Positions 12,650 to 27,546 of a stretch of DNA of 64,000 nucleotides are shown here, in pieces (the stretch's first letter is position 1; the number at the start of each line of letters is the position of its first letter). The position numbers and the translations under genes are program-made. The stretch comes from Scylla paramamosain. Lineage: Eukaryota > Arthropoda > Malacostraca > Decapoda > Portunidae. The stretch lies in the NCBI RefSeq assembly GCF_035594125.1, contig NC_087185.1, positions 12,384,164 to 12,448,163 of the forward strand, read 5' to 3'. The notes under the pieces are model-generated. The model worked only from the letters and a program-made list of their open reading frames with translations, had not been told where the DNA came from and did no database searches.

Positions 12650-12750
12650 TACCTGGATACACACATACATACATACATAGTAGGTAAATGGATGGTTAGA
12701 TAGATAGATACATGTGTGTGTGTGTTATTTGTTTATGTAAGAGAGTTAGT

Positions 12751-13380
<630 letters not shown>

Positions 13381-13399
13381 ACCATATCGGAGAGGCGAC

Positions 13400-13668
13400 G
13401 AGTAACTGCCTCTCTCTAAATACCACATAAGCCTGACATTTACATCTTTTTTCCAGCAATCTACAAATACATGAGGTTAAGGAACTTGGACAAAAATTGC
13501 TCGCTAACTGATGATCTTTTTCAGGCATTAGTTTTCACATGTTCCCATAAAAAAAGAAATCCATTGGAGTCAAATCTGGCAAACATGGATTCCAAGTAAA
13601 TGGTCCACCTCTGTCAGTCCATCTGTTAGAGAATTTCTCATGTAGAAACTGTCCAATTTGCAGAGCAA
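13400..13668 (-). pseudogene. Tc1/mariner-type transposase C-terminal relic
   Basis: Minus-strand reading gives IGQFLHEKFSNRW, then RGGPFTWNPCLPDLTPMDFF, then LWEHVKTN. The PDLTPMDFFLW motif is the last catalytic block of IS630/mariner-related DDE transposases. It ends in stops and is fused to LINE B sequence at about 13668. Confidence 0.65.
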
Positions 13669-15110
13669 AGTGACTTTGGAATGGGGGTAATTACAGCAAC
13701 ACCCCAAGAAGAAGGAAAATCACCAGTACTCCAATTCAAGTTATAGAAGTCACATGAAAAGGTAAAAGTTTCTTCGGACATGTGGCGCAAAAAGAAATGT
13801 GGAATATCATCGGGAACTGGTGACGAATCATGGCACTTGAACAAAACCAAAGACTCTCTATTAGGGGAGGCAAAATTGACGTCAAGAGATCCCAGATGTT
13901 GACGATGATGTGCCAAAGGCGCAGTAGGATCCTTCCTAGAGACACTAGCAAAGTGCTCAGCAAACAGGTCGGCAACTGTCTTATGGTCTGTCACCGTCTC
14001 CCCAGTATGAGATAAAACAGGTGGGGTAGGTGCAGAATACTTCCCAGATATCTTGCGAACTCTGTTGAAGATCTTGGTGAGTGGAGTGCGAAATGTGATG
14101 GAGGAAACATAACTCTTACAAGACTCCCGCTGAACCCTTTTTAAGGTATGACGCTCGCGAGGACACGCTTGATGAAAAGCCTCCAAGTAGTGGACGTCCC
14201 CACGATATCGTTGAAGGCGAGAGAAAGCAGCACGCTTTTTCTCGAACATCGGCTGTACAATACGTACATTCCACCAGGGAACAGGACATTTAAGAAACCG
14301 GTTAGAGGTCTTGGGACGGACTGAAGAGCAGACTGAGCGGACTGAGTGCAAGACATCAGTGAAGTATGTTGCAGCCTCATCACAATTTCTTAACTCTTCT
14401 ATTGAGAGAGGAGGGATCCTGATTTCCGTGAACATCTGCCTTGTCTAGACGCCACTGGGGAGAACGTAACTGTGGTGCAGAATCAATTGACTCTAATGAA
14501 ATTGGGAAGTAATCGCTTCCATATAAATCTAGTAAAACATTCCAATCAAAAATTAAGAAATGGATTAGACATACAAAGAGGGAGATCTATTGCTGTAGAA
14601 GTACAGGTTTGGCTATGGAAATGGGTCATGTCCGCAGAGTTTAAAATCTTTAATCCTTTATCATCGATAAAATAGACAAGTTAAAAACCATGAGAGTTAA
14701 CAGCATCATCATCCCACAAAGGATGGCGACAATTGAAGCCTCCTAGTAAATGAACAGAAGGAAGAATATTTAATAGATTGTCGAAGAATATTTAAAAGAC
14801 TGAGAGCTAGATACAGACTACACTATGTATAAAAAAGCGATTTATAAAAATCTTAACACCAACAACCTGCAGGTAAATTAAAAGAATATCTAATCGAACA
14901 AAAATGGCAGTGACACCATGGTGGCCTTGAGCAGGAATAGGAGTGAAAAAATAAAGCAGGATACCCAGGAGTAGTAAAGTGAGTGGATTCTCCAAGTATT
15001 GTCCCTTGCAAATAAACACAAGCAGGAAAAAAAAGCTAGAGATCGATACCCAGAGTTCCTCACAGAAGGCACGCAAACCACGACAATTCCGTTAATGGGG
15101 CTTGAATATT
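13669..15110 (-). pseudogene. LINE B ORF2 copy 1: endonuclease and linker
   Basis: Starts near 15100 with NCRGLRAFCEEL and continues PIPAQGHHGVTAIFV and VVGVKIFINR at about 14830-14950. The endonuclease end is at about 14510, reading DLYGSDYFPISLES. An 80-kDa-type linker with KCPVPWWN (about 14270) and SRLQRYRGDVH follows. The frame 14435-13638 is open and carries VRKISGKYSAPTPPV, close to the equivalent in LINE A. RT proper is missing after VITPIPKS. Confidence 0.7.
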
Positions 15111-15189
15111 GCTACTTTGAGGAAGTTTTCAGGGAAGCCCCAGAGAGGATTCCCTTTGCCAACCTGACTAGATACTTTACTCGGGCTGC

Positions 15190-16880
15190 GAGGCTTATCT
15201 GATCCTACGTTGCTTGTAGGCACAGAAACCTAAGACTGAGTAACTGGTGTGGAGATAGCTACTCGCACACGAGTACCTGAAACTCCTAAAAGGACCGGAG
15301 GAGGAGGATTCCTCAACATACGCAGATTGGTATCGCTTTTGGAGGAGGACCTAATGGGAAAATGAACAGAGAAATCCTCTACATCCATATCAGATGTGGA
15401 TGAATTACATTGATTAATGACACTGTCGCAAAGTCATCTGATACTTCCTAAGGCATGTTTCTAGGCGGAATGTTTTTTGGTGGGACTGACGAGGAATCTT
15501 GGGAGATTTGTTTGGGTATGTCTGTGGAGGCTTAAAAACCTTAGGCGGTGTTCGTGGTTGGAAATCCATGGGGCGTGAACTTCTACAATATGAACTCTTG
15601 TACGATGAGTCTGAAATGTAGATGAAGATGCAGTGAAGGGCTTTGCTGAAGAAGTACAGGAGAACTTGGCTGTAGATGAAGTAGAGGGCTTATCTGTAAT
15701 ATTTTACAAAACAAAGAACTTGTTGGAGATAGAAAGTGAAGGAGCGACATTCTTGCAAGAACAGGAAGAAACAAATGATGGCTGAGAAATGGTCGGGATG
15801 GTGTTACAACTGTATTACCTGTTGTAGAAATGGAAGAACTAAGAGAGGAGGGAAGAGGCATTTGTCTTTGCTCCACCATCCTTCTGTCAAAAAAGAAGTT
15901 CCTGCCTTACACTACGGAGACTTATAATCTGAGAATTAGCCATTTGAAGGAAGTCCTGCTCGAGACGGTACCTCTTGTATTGTCGAGAACGTAGCGGGTG
16001 ACCTTCCCTGCAGTAGAGACAATAAGGTTCTGATTCGCATTCAAGAGTATGGTGCGTCAAAGGCAGAGCAATGACCGCACCGGGAACGTTTTGTACAGTT
16101 CTTCCTTCCGTGACCGAACTCATAACACAAGTAGCATAGTAAAGGATAATCGATAAAAGCCTTTAATGACAGAAGGAGGACCGATCTTAACACGCCTAGG
16201 GAGAAAAGAACCATAGAAAGTGAGCATGGTCATATTACTATTTCGTTTAATTTATGCCTCTCGTTGAACATTATCAGGTCATAACTGAAGGATGTCATCT
16301 TGTGGTAATTCATACAGGTCCTAGTTAAAAAGGCTTTCTTTGCAGTAATTAAATGTTCAGTGTGGCTTAATGGATTCAAAGATCCCATCAGAACGGTAAG
16401 GTAGGTGAAGAAGCATCATCGCCTGCATTAAATCTCTAGCCCAGATCAACACACCTTTACCGTACTTCTTGATGTTATTTGTAGGGAGCATTTCTATTTC
16501 TCGTAGTAGGTTGAATAAAGTTACCTCGACCTTCCATATAATAAGCTAGAAACTAATAAGATGTAGGTGGATGGCGAACTTTGACAGCACGTTCTTCAAC
16601 ATCATCAACGACATTAGGACAATAAACATTCTCGCTGCCAACTACATTGCTTGATCGAATGATCTCTGCAATTAAGCTGTTGTCTCCTAAACGCAGAAAA
16701 TTTATTGCCTTAAGAGCAGCTTTGGCAGGAATGTCCGATGTAAATGTAACATAACACCGATAAGAGTGAGAATTGCTGTCGTGTTTGAGGCTGATACTGA
16801 GAACTGTTCCAAAAGCCTTGAAAACCGAGTGGATACCATGGTATGACATGGATGCATGGACATTCATGATTATAAAAGTG
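15190..16880 (-). pseudogene. LINE B ORF1 copy 1: RRM-like and zinc-knuckle protein (broken)
   Basis: At 16867-16553: NVHASMSYHGIHSVFKAFG, YRCYVTFTSDIPAKAALKAI. This has the beta-alpha-beta pattern of an RNA recognition motif, with a YVTF block resembling RNP1. At 16123-15887: GAVIALPLTHHTLECESEPY and a Cys-poor knuckle region that is damaged. The C-terminal part is Pro/Ser-rich (about 15860-15190). Several frameshifts are present. Confidence 0.6.
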
Positions 16881-16899
16881 TCAAGACTGAACCAAGAGG

Positions 16900-17874
16900 T
16901 CTTCCACCATGAGAAGCAACAGCAGTGGGAGTACGAGCTCCAGACTGCACATCACCATCACAAGCAGAGGGTGACGTCTCGAGGGCCTGGTTAACCGCGC
17001 ATCGAGGACCAGGATGTTACCACTAAAAGGCCTCGGAAGGCGATTGACGAATTCGCTTATAAAAAAACTTAGCGAAAGCGTAGAGGTGATAGTGTTTACA
17101 AGTGATTTCGTCCTTTATCGAGTGTGATCCATTGGAAACCAAAAGAAGACTTTATTAAGGCAACGAAGATCACTTAAAATATAAGAACAATAGCATTAGC
17201 CACGAAAATAATATATCTGAGTATTCAAACCGTCCCAAGCAACCATGAGTTGTATATACCATCTACCAAATTCAGCCTCAGAGCAGCATGGAGATGCTCA
17301 TTCCGTAACGGCAGGGCGCACATGAGGCATCGAACTGTACATCCGGCATGCTGTTCACGCAAGCGCTGATCCCAAGTTCTGGATAGACCTCGAGTGAACC
17401 TACACCGGGACGCTCAAAAGGAAACAACAACTTCCATAGTAAATTTCGCTTCGCTCGTAATAAAGATTAAATGGCTCCAGGGGCCGAGGGGAACCTTCCA
17501 CCGGGACTACGGGGGGTGGAGAGGGAGGCGAGCGCTGGCCGCCGGGAATAGGTAACCCGTCCTTATGGGGTGCTACTCGTTTTAAAAATTGGCCCCTCAT
17601 GATTCGAAAGTTTGTTCTCAGCGGAATTAAGACCTCTCTTTACAAAGCATTCCAGCCCATACACCCAACCATCCAACACAGGACGACCTCAAAAGGTGTC
17701 CACTCTGGTGAGCGGCACCGCTAGCCCAAGGATGAGAGACATCTCCCATCCTTAGCTCTCTCCCCATAAGTTGAGCGGAGCAGGGGCCGAAGCTCCCGTT
17801 AGCCTCGCTCACCAGCTCATAGGGACATGCAAGCCTTCCCCCCGCCCCCACTACCACCACAAAACGGTTCCCAC

Positions 17875-17878
<4 letters not shown>
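16900..17878 (-). other. LINE B leader, no gene
   Basis: Matches the leader of copy 2 at 42166-42700 over a few hundred bases. No coding domain is seen. Confidence 0.55.

Positions 17879-17931
<53 letters not shown>
17879..17931. repeat. (AG)n microsatellite
   Basis: About 26 AG units adjoining the 5' end of LINE B copy 1, as at the 5' edge of LINE A. Confidence 0.97.
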
Positions 17932-17932
<1 letters not shown>

Positions 17933-18223
17933 TGTAGACATACTTGTAGATGCAGGGGTGGCAGCAGACACCTGTCGGAACGGTAACTACTCCCAGGAAG
18001 GTTATGTAACACTGACATGGGTATGTGTTTTGAATTTACGTCCGATACTGGTGTGAACTTCTTGAACCTCTTCCTCTTGTTGTTTCACAGCACGAGGGTA
18101 GTCACAGCCTGCCCTCTGAAGAAAAATCTTCTGTATCTCATTGGAACTTTTTTGTATATATGAAAACTATTTCTCTTCACACTACACTATATATATCTCT
18201 GAATCACCTACACCTTTCACGCA

Positions 18224-18375
<152 letters not shown>

Positions 18376-18512
18376 TAAAAAAAAATCCTGGTTTCCTCAC
18401 TTGGAAGGAACCCGAAAATTAATGCCACCAGGTCGGACCGCTCTGCTAATTCTATTAAGCCCAAAGAAATCTGGCACCTCTCTCACCTTCTGTAACTAAT
18501 GTCACTACTAAA

Positions 18513-18540
18513 CACACACACACACACACACATACACACA
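18513..18540. repeat. (CA)n microsatellite
   Basis: Short CA run just 3' of the CR1-like fossil. Confidence 0.9.
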
Positions 18541-18559
18541 ACATAAGAACAAAAGAAAA

Positions 18560-20990
<2,431 letters not shown>

Positions 20991-21014
20991 CCTGTCCACA
21001 CCCGGAAACATTGT

Positions 21015-21660
21015 TTGGAAACAGTTTCCAAACTGTTTCTAACCAATGTTTCCTGTCCAGACCTCAGTTATCGTCAATCCTGCTATAAGTGTAGAGGCTG
21101 GTTTGTATTTTACTTGGTACTTTTGATATATTCAAGCAAGGGCAAAAAAAAAAAGAAAAAGATCGGAGAGGAAAGTTTTAGAAAAGGTTTATATGGTGAC
21201 ATGTTTCTGGCGGATTTGAGAGTAGATGGAGCAAGTTTCACCTGTTTTCTTCGGATGTCCACGACTGACCTTGACATACTTTTATGGATGGTGACTCCCA
21301 AAATATCTCCAAAGGATACAAAATACAGAAAGGCTATTTCACCCTACATCAAATCGGCTATTACACTGAGGAATTTTGGAAGTGGAGATTATTTAACGAG
21401 CCTCATGTACACCTTCAGGATATCCCACAATGCTGGGAATGAATGTAGGAATTCAATGAGTTCTAGAGTTTTCTCAGTAGACCACACTGTGTTCTTAATG
21501 CAAACCTCTTGCGGGTACAGATGATTCATCGTCAACTCAGCCGCGCACACGCACACGCACGCGCACATACACACTGTTTCCCATTCTGGATGAGGAACAA
21601 ATACGCGGGATAGATTGCTTATTAACAGTTGCTGTTTTGAAACAGTTTGCAAACCGTTTG
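21015..21660 (+). mobile_element. PIF/Harbinger relic with nuclease N-terminal fragment
   Basis: The plus-strand frame 21180-21440 reads MFLADLRVDGASFTCFLRM, DILLWMVTPKISPKDTKYR, AITLRNFGSGDYLTSLMYTF. This is the conserved N-terminal block of HARBI1-type nucleases (FLRM...LL..V.P.I...DT..R..I....LAVTLRFLA.GDS...L). The catalytic half is absent. Candidate inverted ends: cagtttccaaactgtttc at 21022 and the complement of aaacagtttgcaaaccg near 21640. The nuclease plus a partner protein would move the element; this is a deletion derivative. Confidence 0.6.
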
Positions 21661-21825
21661 GCAAAATATGCCTTTATTTTCTTTTATTTTTTAGATTTTC
21701 TATTTATTCTTATTTATTTATTTACTTTATTTTATTTATTTATTTATTTGTTTATCTATTTACTTTATTTTATTTTATTTCTTATTTTTTTTTTGTGCTG
21801 GCGTGGTCAGTTCTTTTGTCAATAA
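21661..21825. repeat. (TTTA)n-like low-complexity stretch
   Basis: Imperfect TTTA/TTTTA units. No gene. Confidence 0.7.
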
Positions 21826-21867
21826 AGGATGTATGTAGGAGGGACACCTTTATGTAGGAGGGACACC
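21826..21867 (-). mobile_element. Detached 3' tail of jockey-like LINE (two copies of the terminal 20 bp)
   Basis: On the plus strand, tatgtaggagggacacc occurs twice. The intact end of the same family at 40806-40826 reads ggtgtccctcctacataaa before its poly-A. This is the far side of the LINE split by gypsy I. Confidence 0.8.
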
Positions 21868-22614
21868 TGTAGCAAATAATCTAGTCAGCCATAGAAATAT
21901 CCCATTTTCTCTCATATTCAGGGTACACTAAAGCTTACGCGCTTCTCAGAACCAGTAATGTATATTTTGTAACGTTTGATGTCTTCATGTCAACTCCTTT
22001 CAATTACAATAAATCAGTATTGCCATTTCTTAAATCATTAGCACCAGTTCATCATCACCACTGTTAACATAGCTTCAAAAGAGCGTAATATGTAAACACA
22101 AGTCACCGCTCCAAGCACTCCGTTTTCTGTTATATGTTTTCAGCCTTCCGTTCTCTTTCTACTGCACAGATTTTTCGTCTTTCATCTCTTCTTCCTCATT
22201 TTTTTATACATACACATTCTGTGCACGCTTTTCGACACATACGTTACACGTCTTTTCTATACATCATATTACTCCTTTCTTCACACAGACATAAACACAC
22301 ACATTCACTCTCTTTGTCCATATCTTTATGTAAATCATTTTTTATGTTCAGTATTTCTTGTATATATCTTCATGTTTTTGTTAAATAAAGGTAGAGAGAG
22401 TTCAACCAGTCTAACAAGTGGCTATGAATACAACCTTAGCTGGTGAACAAAAAGAGTTAAGAGATTAAAGGACTTGCAACTGCTGACGGTTACCTGTCGG
22501 TTTTCTCTTCTCTATCTCTGGCGAGTTAAGAGATTAAAGGACTTGCAACTGCTGACGGTTACCTGTCGGTTTTCTCTTCTCATATTCCTGGCGGCTTCCA
22601 CCTAGATCACTACA
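21868..22614 (+). repeat. 5' LTR of gypsy I
   Basis: Starts TGTAG and ends CTACA, a 5-bp inverted repeat. It contains aaataaagg at about 22382, a likely polyadenylation signal, and a 69-bp tandem duplication from 22454. Confidence 0.92.
22454..22591 (+). repeat. 69-bp tandem duplication inside the 5' LTR
   Basis: Two units beginning gagttaagagattaaagg at 22454 and 22523. The 3' LTR carries the same pair at about 28128 and 28197, so it predates the last transposition. Confidence 0.85.
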
Positions 22615-22616
22615 AA

Positions 22617-22634
22617 TGGTGACTCGGAGTTAGA
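22617..22634 (+). promoter_or_regulatory. Primer-binding site of gypsy I
   Basis: TGGTGACTCGGAG starts two bases after the LTR. The first seven bases match what a tRNA-Trp 3' end would pair with, the primer reported for CsRn1-type elements. The match beyond that is imperfect. Confidence 0.5.
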
Positions 22635-23662
22635 CCGTAGTGGCCAGCTCCACCAATGCTGTGTCCCAGGTTCTTTAGCACTATAGCGTCGCCACAGCTA
22701 TAGGTACCTAGCCCAGGTCAGCCCCCGCCTGACACGGACCACCACGGCCAAACCGCCACCCAGCCTGGCCCAGCCGTGACCCACCGACGCCACCCAGCCC
22801 GGCCAGCCGCCACGTGACACACACACACCGTCACCCAGCCCGGCAGCCGTGGTCACCGCCGCTGCCTCACCAGTCACCAGCCACCCTCTCTCGCAGCTGT
22901 GACTCACCACGCCTCGCCAGCCACCCAGGCCACTGAGGCCACGCTCACCTGCCGCCTCACCACCGCCACCAGGTCACTCCCTCTCCTGCTGCCGTGACCC
23001 ACCGCGCCAACTCCACCTGCTGCCTGGTCACCTGCCACCCCTGCCACACCTGCTGCCCAGCCTCCATCACCATCACAGCAGCAGCAACACCTCTCCGGCT
23101 CACCACGCACGGTCACCGTCACCCGGCCGTGACCCCACTGGCCCTGATTTCGCTTCTCTACAACAGGGCGGCGCCCCCTGCACCGGTACTCCCGTCTTTC
23201 GCTCGACAACAGGGCGGCGTTCCCTGCAACGTTCCCCCACCAAAGTGTTAGTGCTCCCGACCGTCCCTCCCCTCTCCCCCGTCGTCCACCCTCCCCCTGT
23301 GTGTGTTAACCCCTGCCCCTAGAAAACTCCCTAGTGTGCATCAGCGCGTACCAACCCCCGTGTGCCAGACACCAACACCTACACATACACGCACACACAC
23401 ACACACACACAGACTACACACTTCGTTCACGGCAGTGCGTTCCAAGCCGTAAGTGCGAGTGCGGTAAAGTACGTGCCTAGGACAATCGCTGTCACACCCT
23501 CAGCACTACACAGTGGCGCCCAGCAGGCGTCCCTTGCCACCTCTCACTGGCACCTGGCGCCGGAGGAGCCCGCGCCTCGCCGACAGGCGTCACTACACCC
23601 TGCTCCACGACTCGCATAACAAGCCACCAGGCCCCATCGCACGCCAGCAACAAGAAACGGTC

Positions 23663-24460
23663 ATGGCTCCACCGGACACCGCCTCCCCAGCTCCCCCCTT
23701 CAGGGCTCCAGCCTTCAACAGCCACGACCCCAACATGTGGTTTACCATCTTGGAGCTGAACTTCAAGGCAAACAACATCACTGAGGCCTTGAAACAGTTC
23801 ACTCACGCCTGCACTCTCCTGCCACCCGAGGTCCTCTTGCAAGTCTCGGACGCCATCGCGAAAGCCCCCTCTTCGAACAATCCCTACGACGACCTCAAGC
23901 AAGCCGTCCTCAAACGCCTTGCGTCGTCGGTGTCGACACGCTTGCAAGAGCTACTAAAGAAGGAGGAGCTGGGGAATGAAAAGCCATCAGACCTGCTTAG
24001 ACGGATGAAGAGGTTGTTGGGCGATCAGCCCAACACAATGGACAAGACCATGTTCGCCCACCTCTTTTATCAGCGACTTCCTCCAGCACTACAGAGCAGC
24101 TTATTCAGCGTGAAAGATAAGCTCAACCTAGCAGACCTCGCGCAGCTGGCTGACGACTATATGTCGACAGTTCCGTCGGCAACGCCACCGTCTTCAGTCG
24201 CCACCGTCACTAACACGGCAGACGTCCAGCAACTCACCCACATTGTGTCGCAGCTGGCCCTGCAGGTCAGCGCGATGCAGGAACAACTAAATACCCGCCA
24301 GCGTCGCCGCCCACCGTCACCTCGACGCCCTCGCTACCGCTCTCGGTCGCGTAGCACTACACGCACCCCGGGCGTCTGCTACTACCACAGCAGGTTCGGT
24401 AGCGAGGCCATCAAGTGCACCCAACCCTGCACTTACAACACCACCCCGGCGTCAAACTAA
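23663..24460 (+). CDS. gag: Gag of gypsy I
   Basis: The frame is open from 23513, but the first ATG is at 23663 ([13 protein letters not shown]), giving about 265 residues. Capsid-like helices follow ([17 protein letters not shown], then [15 protein letters not shown]). The tail is very basic, [20 protein letters not shown]. It ends in [18 protein letters not shown], a C-x2-H...C-x3-C box rather than a CCHC knuckle, characteristic of CsRn1-group Gags. It would build the virus-like particle and package element RNA. The stop at 24458 lies inside the start of the pol frame, so Pol probably needs a -1 frameshift. No canonical heptamer was pinned down. Confidence 0.88.
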   Translation: MAPPDTASPAPPFRAPAFNSHDPNMWFTILELNFKANNITEALKQFTHACTLLPPEVLLQVSDAIAKAPSSNNPYDDLKQAVLKRLASSVSTRLQELLKKEELGNEKPSDLLRRMKRLLGDQPNTMDKTMFAHLFYQRLPPALQSSLFSVKDKLNLADLAQLADDYMSTVPSATPPSSVATVTNTADVQQLTHIVSQLALQVSAMQEQLNTRQRRRPPSPRRPRYRSRSRSTTRTPGVCYYHSRFGSEAIKCTQPCTYNTTPASN

Positions 24461-27400
24461 ACGGGCGGACGTTCACGGCGCGTACGATCCGCCAGCCCAA
24501 GTCACAGCTACTTCACGTCTACGACCGACGCACCGGAATTAAGTTCCTCGTCGACACCGGCGCTGAGGTCAGTGTCCTGCCTGTCACAGACAGCCAGAAG
24601 AGGTTGCCTGTAACCACGCACCTCTATGCAGCCAACGCCTCGAAAATCCCTGTGTACGCGCGGCAGACACTACACCTCGAACTCAACCTCCGCCGCTCCT
24701 TCGACTGGACCTTTTACGTGGCAGCTGTGACCCAACCCATCCTAGGCGCCGATTTCCTACGCCACCACGACCTCTTAGTCGACTTGAAGCACGGCACGCT
24801 GCTGGATCGTCTCACTTCCCTGCGGACCCGTGGCCGAACGGCACCTGGCGAGAGCACCGAAATCTCCGCAGTCTGCCGAGATAACCCCTTCGCCGCCATC
24901 CTCAAGGGTTTCCCAACACTAACACAGCCATACTCAGCCACGCAGCCAGTGAAACATCACGTCCTGCACTACATAGAGACCACCGGACCACCTGTTTTCG
25001 CCAAGGCTCGTCGCTTAGCACCAGAACGCTACAAACAGGTCAGGGCCGAGTTTGAGTCTCTGATGCAGCAAGGCATCATCCGCCCAAGCTCCAGCAACTG
25101 GTCGTCTGCGCTTCACGTCGTCCCCAAGAAAAACGGTGACATACGCCCTTGCGGGGACTACAGAGCCCTAAACTCCCGCACCGAGATGGACAGGTATCCA
25201 GTGCCTAACATTCAGGAGTTTTCATCACAACTGCACGGCTCTACAATTTTCTCCAGGATCGACCTCGTAAAGGCCTTCCATCAGATCCCCATCAACCCCG
25301 AGGACATCCCGAAGACGGCCATAATCACGCCCTTCGGACTATATGAATACACTAGGATGCCCTTCGGTCTCAAGAACGCTGCTCAAACATTCCAGCGCTT
25401 CATGGACGAAGTTTTGCGAGGACTGCAGTTCTGCTTCGCTTACGTCGACGACATTCTAGTTGCCAGCCCAGACGACGCTGCTCATCGCCAACACCTCGAG
25501 CAAGTCTTCACTCGTCTGAAGGACTACGGCATCCAGGTCAACGCCGACAAGTCCGTGTTCGGCGTGCCTTCAGTCGACTTCCTCAGCCACACTGTGTCCT
25601 CCTCAGGCTTCACCCCAACTGCAAGTCGCTGTACTGCCATCCAGAATTTCCCGAAGCCAACAACTCAGCGCCAGTTGAAGCAATTCCTCGGGATACTGAA
25701 CTACTACAACAGGTTCATTCCCCGATGCGCGCTCCTCCTCCAGCCTCTCTACGCCTTAGTGAAGCCAGCCAAACGAGGCCAGTCCGTCACCCTTGCCTGT
25801 ACGCCCGCAGCTGAGGACGCCTTCCTCGCTGCCCGGAAGGCGCTCACATCCACAGCGCTCAGTTTCCCTGCCCCAGACGCCCCTACTTCCATCGCCACGG
25901 ACGCCTCAGACACCGGAGTTGGAGCAGTGCTACAGCAACACATCGACGGTGCCTGGAAACCCGTCGCCTTCTTCTCCAAGAAACTCAACACTGCCGAGAA
26001 GAAGTACAGCGCCTTCGACAAAGAGCTCCTCGCCATCTACAAGGCATTGAAGCACTTCCAGTACTTTGTCGAAGGACGTCAGTTTCATATCTACACTGAC
26101 CACAAGCCGCTGACGAGCACCTTCATCAAGAACAAGTCATCCTACTCACCACGTCAACTGCGCCACGTAGACTTCATCTCTCAGTTCACCACGGACCTCC
26201 GTTACGTGAAAGGTGAAGATAACGCCCCAGCCGATGCCCTGTCACGCAACATCTGTGCCACATCTACCTCTCTCATCGATTACGCCGCCATTGCTGCCGA
26301 TCAGGCCGACGACGCCGAGCTGCAGCAACTAAAAGAAAACACCGCACTACAGATGAAGAGAGTACAGCTACCAGGCACTCAAGTGCACATCTACGCTGAC
26401 GTCTCGACCAACACCGTCAGACCATACCTGCCTCAACGGCACAGGTATCCACTCTTCCGTCAGCTGCACGACCTCTCACATCCTGGCATCAGAGCTTCAC
26501 AACACATGATGACGTCCCGATTCATCTGGACCGCCATCAACAAGGACGTGAGAGACTGGACACGTAGGTGCACCACCTGTCAGGCCTCCAAGGTGACGCG
26601 ACACACACGCTCCCCTACAGCCACCTTCACGCCAGTCTCCACACGCTTCGAACACGTCCATATCGACCTCGTTGGCCCTCTTCCTCACTCCGACGGCTAC
26701 CGCTACATCCTCACCTGTGTCGACCGCTTCACTCGCTGGCCAGAAGCTGCACCACTGACTGACATCACCACTGACACCGTTGCAGGTGCCTTTATCAGCA
26801 CGTGGATCTCACGCTTCGGTGTTTCTGTCAGCCTCACTTCTGACCGCGGCGGCCAGTTTGAGTCCAGTGTCTGGAACAAACTGATGACACTACTCGGCAT
26901 TCGACGATACAGGACTGCCAGCTACCATCCTCAGGCCAACGCTACAGTGGAACGTTTCCACCGCCAGCTGAAGTCGTCACTGATGGCTTCCAGCGACCAA
27001 CGCGAGAAGTGGAACGCCACCTTACCCCTCGTCCTCCTCGGCATCCGGACGTCCCTCAAGCAGGACCTTCACCACTCTTCTGCCGAGCTCGTATACGGCA
27101 CCACTCTTCGACTCCCTGGCGAGCTCCTTACCAGCTCACCCGACGCCGGCCCCTGCAGCGTCCAAGACTTCGCCAGCAGTCTTAAGGAGTCGATGAGAAG
27201 CCTGCAGCCGGTGCAACCTCGCACGCACCCCGCCAAGACTTTCGTCAGCCAGGACCTCGAAGACTGCACACACGTCTTCGTCAGGGTTGACGCTGTCCGT
27301 AAACCACTACAACGCCCCTACGAAGGCCCCTTCGAGGTCCTCCGCAGGACGAGGAAAAACATCACCATCAACAGAAACAGCTCTTCCGACGTCATAGCCA

Positions 27401-27546
27401 TAGACCGAGTCAAGCCCGCCTACATCCTGCACACCCCGACGGCACCTCACGACCCGACATCGCCGGCCACGCCTTCAGCACCACGCACCACGGCTAAGCA
27501 GCACGTATCGTTCGTCGTGCCTCCTCACTCGGGGGAAGTTATGTAG
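24415..27546 (+). CDS. pol: Pol of gypsy I: protease, RT, RNase H, integrase
   Basis: A single open frame of 1,043 codons, -1 relative to gag and overlapping it by 46 nt; the first codon listed is GTG, so it is likely made as a Gag-Pol fusion. Domains: protease [13 protein letters not shown] (D near residue 47); RT with PCGDYRALN and the catalytic YVDD (343-346); RNase [15 protein letters not shown] (about 493). Integrase zinc finger HDLSHPG...CTTCQ is at 685-725. The integrase core has D in HIDLVGPL (about 750), D in TSDRGGQFE (about 810) and E in ATVERFHR (about 846). A GPY/F-type module [10 protein letters not shown] is near 970. All catalytic residues are present. No chromodomain is seen. 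Confidence 0.93.
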   Translation: MHPTLHLQHHPGVKLNGRTFTARTIRQPKSQLLHVYDRRTGIKFLVDTGAEVSVLPVTDSQKRLPVTTHLYAANASKIPVYARQTLHLELNLRRSFDWTFYVAAVTQPILGADFLRHHDLLVDLKHGTLLDRLTSLRTRGRTAPGESTEISAVCRDNPFAAILKGFPTLTQPYSATQPVKHHVLHYIETTGPPVFAKARRLAPERYKQVRAEFESLMQQGIIRPSSSNWSSALHVVPKKNGDIRPCGDYRALNSRTEMDRYPVPNIQEFSSQLHGSTIFSRIDLVKAFHQIPINPEDIPKTAIITPFGLYEYTRMPFGLKNAAQTFQRFMDEVLRGLQFCFAYVDDILVASPDDAAHRQHLEQVFTRLKDYGIQVNADKSVFGVPSVDFLSHTVSSSGFTPTASRCTAIQNFPKPTTQRQLKQFLGILNYYNRFIPRCALLLQPLYALVKPAKRGQSVTLACTPAAEDAFLAARKALTSTALSFPAPDAPTSIATDASDTGVGAVLQQHIDGAWKPVAFFSKKLNTAEKKYSAFDKELLAIYKALKHFQYFVEGRQFHIYTDHKPLTSTFIKNKSSYSPRQLRHVDFISQFTTDLRYVKGEDNAPADALSRNICATSTSLIDYAAIAADQADDAELQQLKENTALQMKRVQLPGTQVHIYADVSTNTVRPYLPQRHRYPLFRQLHDLSHPGIRASQHMMTSRFIWTAINKDVRDWTRRCTTCQASKVTRHTRSPTATFTPVSTRFEHVHIDLVGPLPHSDGYRYILTCVDRFTRWPEAAPLTDITTDTVAGAFISTWISRFGVSVSLTSDRGGQFESSVWNKLMTLLGIRRYRTASYHPQANATVERFHRQLKSSLMASSDQREKWNATLPLVLLGIRTSLKQDLHHSSAELVYGTTLRLPGELLTSSPDAGPCSVQDFASSLKESMRSLQPVQPRTHPAKTFVSQDLEDCTHVFVRVDAVRKPLQRPYEGPFEVLRRTRKNITINRNSSSDVIAIDRVKPAYILHTPTAPHDPTSPATPSAPRTTAKQHVSFVVPPHSGEVM
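27527..27541 (+). promoter_or_regulatory. Polypurine tract of gypsy I
   Basis: cgggggaagtta lies directly before the 3' LTR and overlaps the pol stop region; it would be the plus-strand primer. Confidence 0.7.

Larger units (their letters stand above)
13669..17870 (-). mobile_element. I-like LINE family B, copy 1 (3'-truncated)
   Basis: Minus strand: leader (17830-16900), ORF1 with an RRM-like domain and zinc knuckle, then ORF2 with endonuclease and linker. It ends just after VITPIPKS, the first motif of RT, where a transposase relic abuts. The leader (gcttcggcccctgctcc, ccttttgaggtc) is repeated at 42180-42400 and the ORF2 part at 44616-44881 and 51950-53060, so three stretches of one family can be aligned. 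Loss of the 3' end is not how LINEs usually truncate and points to later deletion or insertion. Confidence 0.75.

Noticed and set aside
22134..22388. 84-residue ORF repeated at 22134 and 27808
   Set aside because: It lies in the LTRs and is identical only because the LTRs are; no protein features beyond low complexity.
24714..27269. Minus-strand ORFs across the gypsy I pol gene
   Set aside because: They are shadows of the GC-rich sense frame with no domains.
23992..27546. An envelope gene making gypsy I an errantivirus
   Set aside because: The pol stop lies directly at the 3' LTR; there is no room for env.
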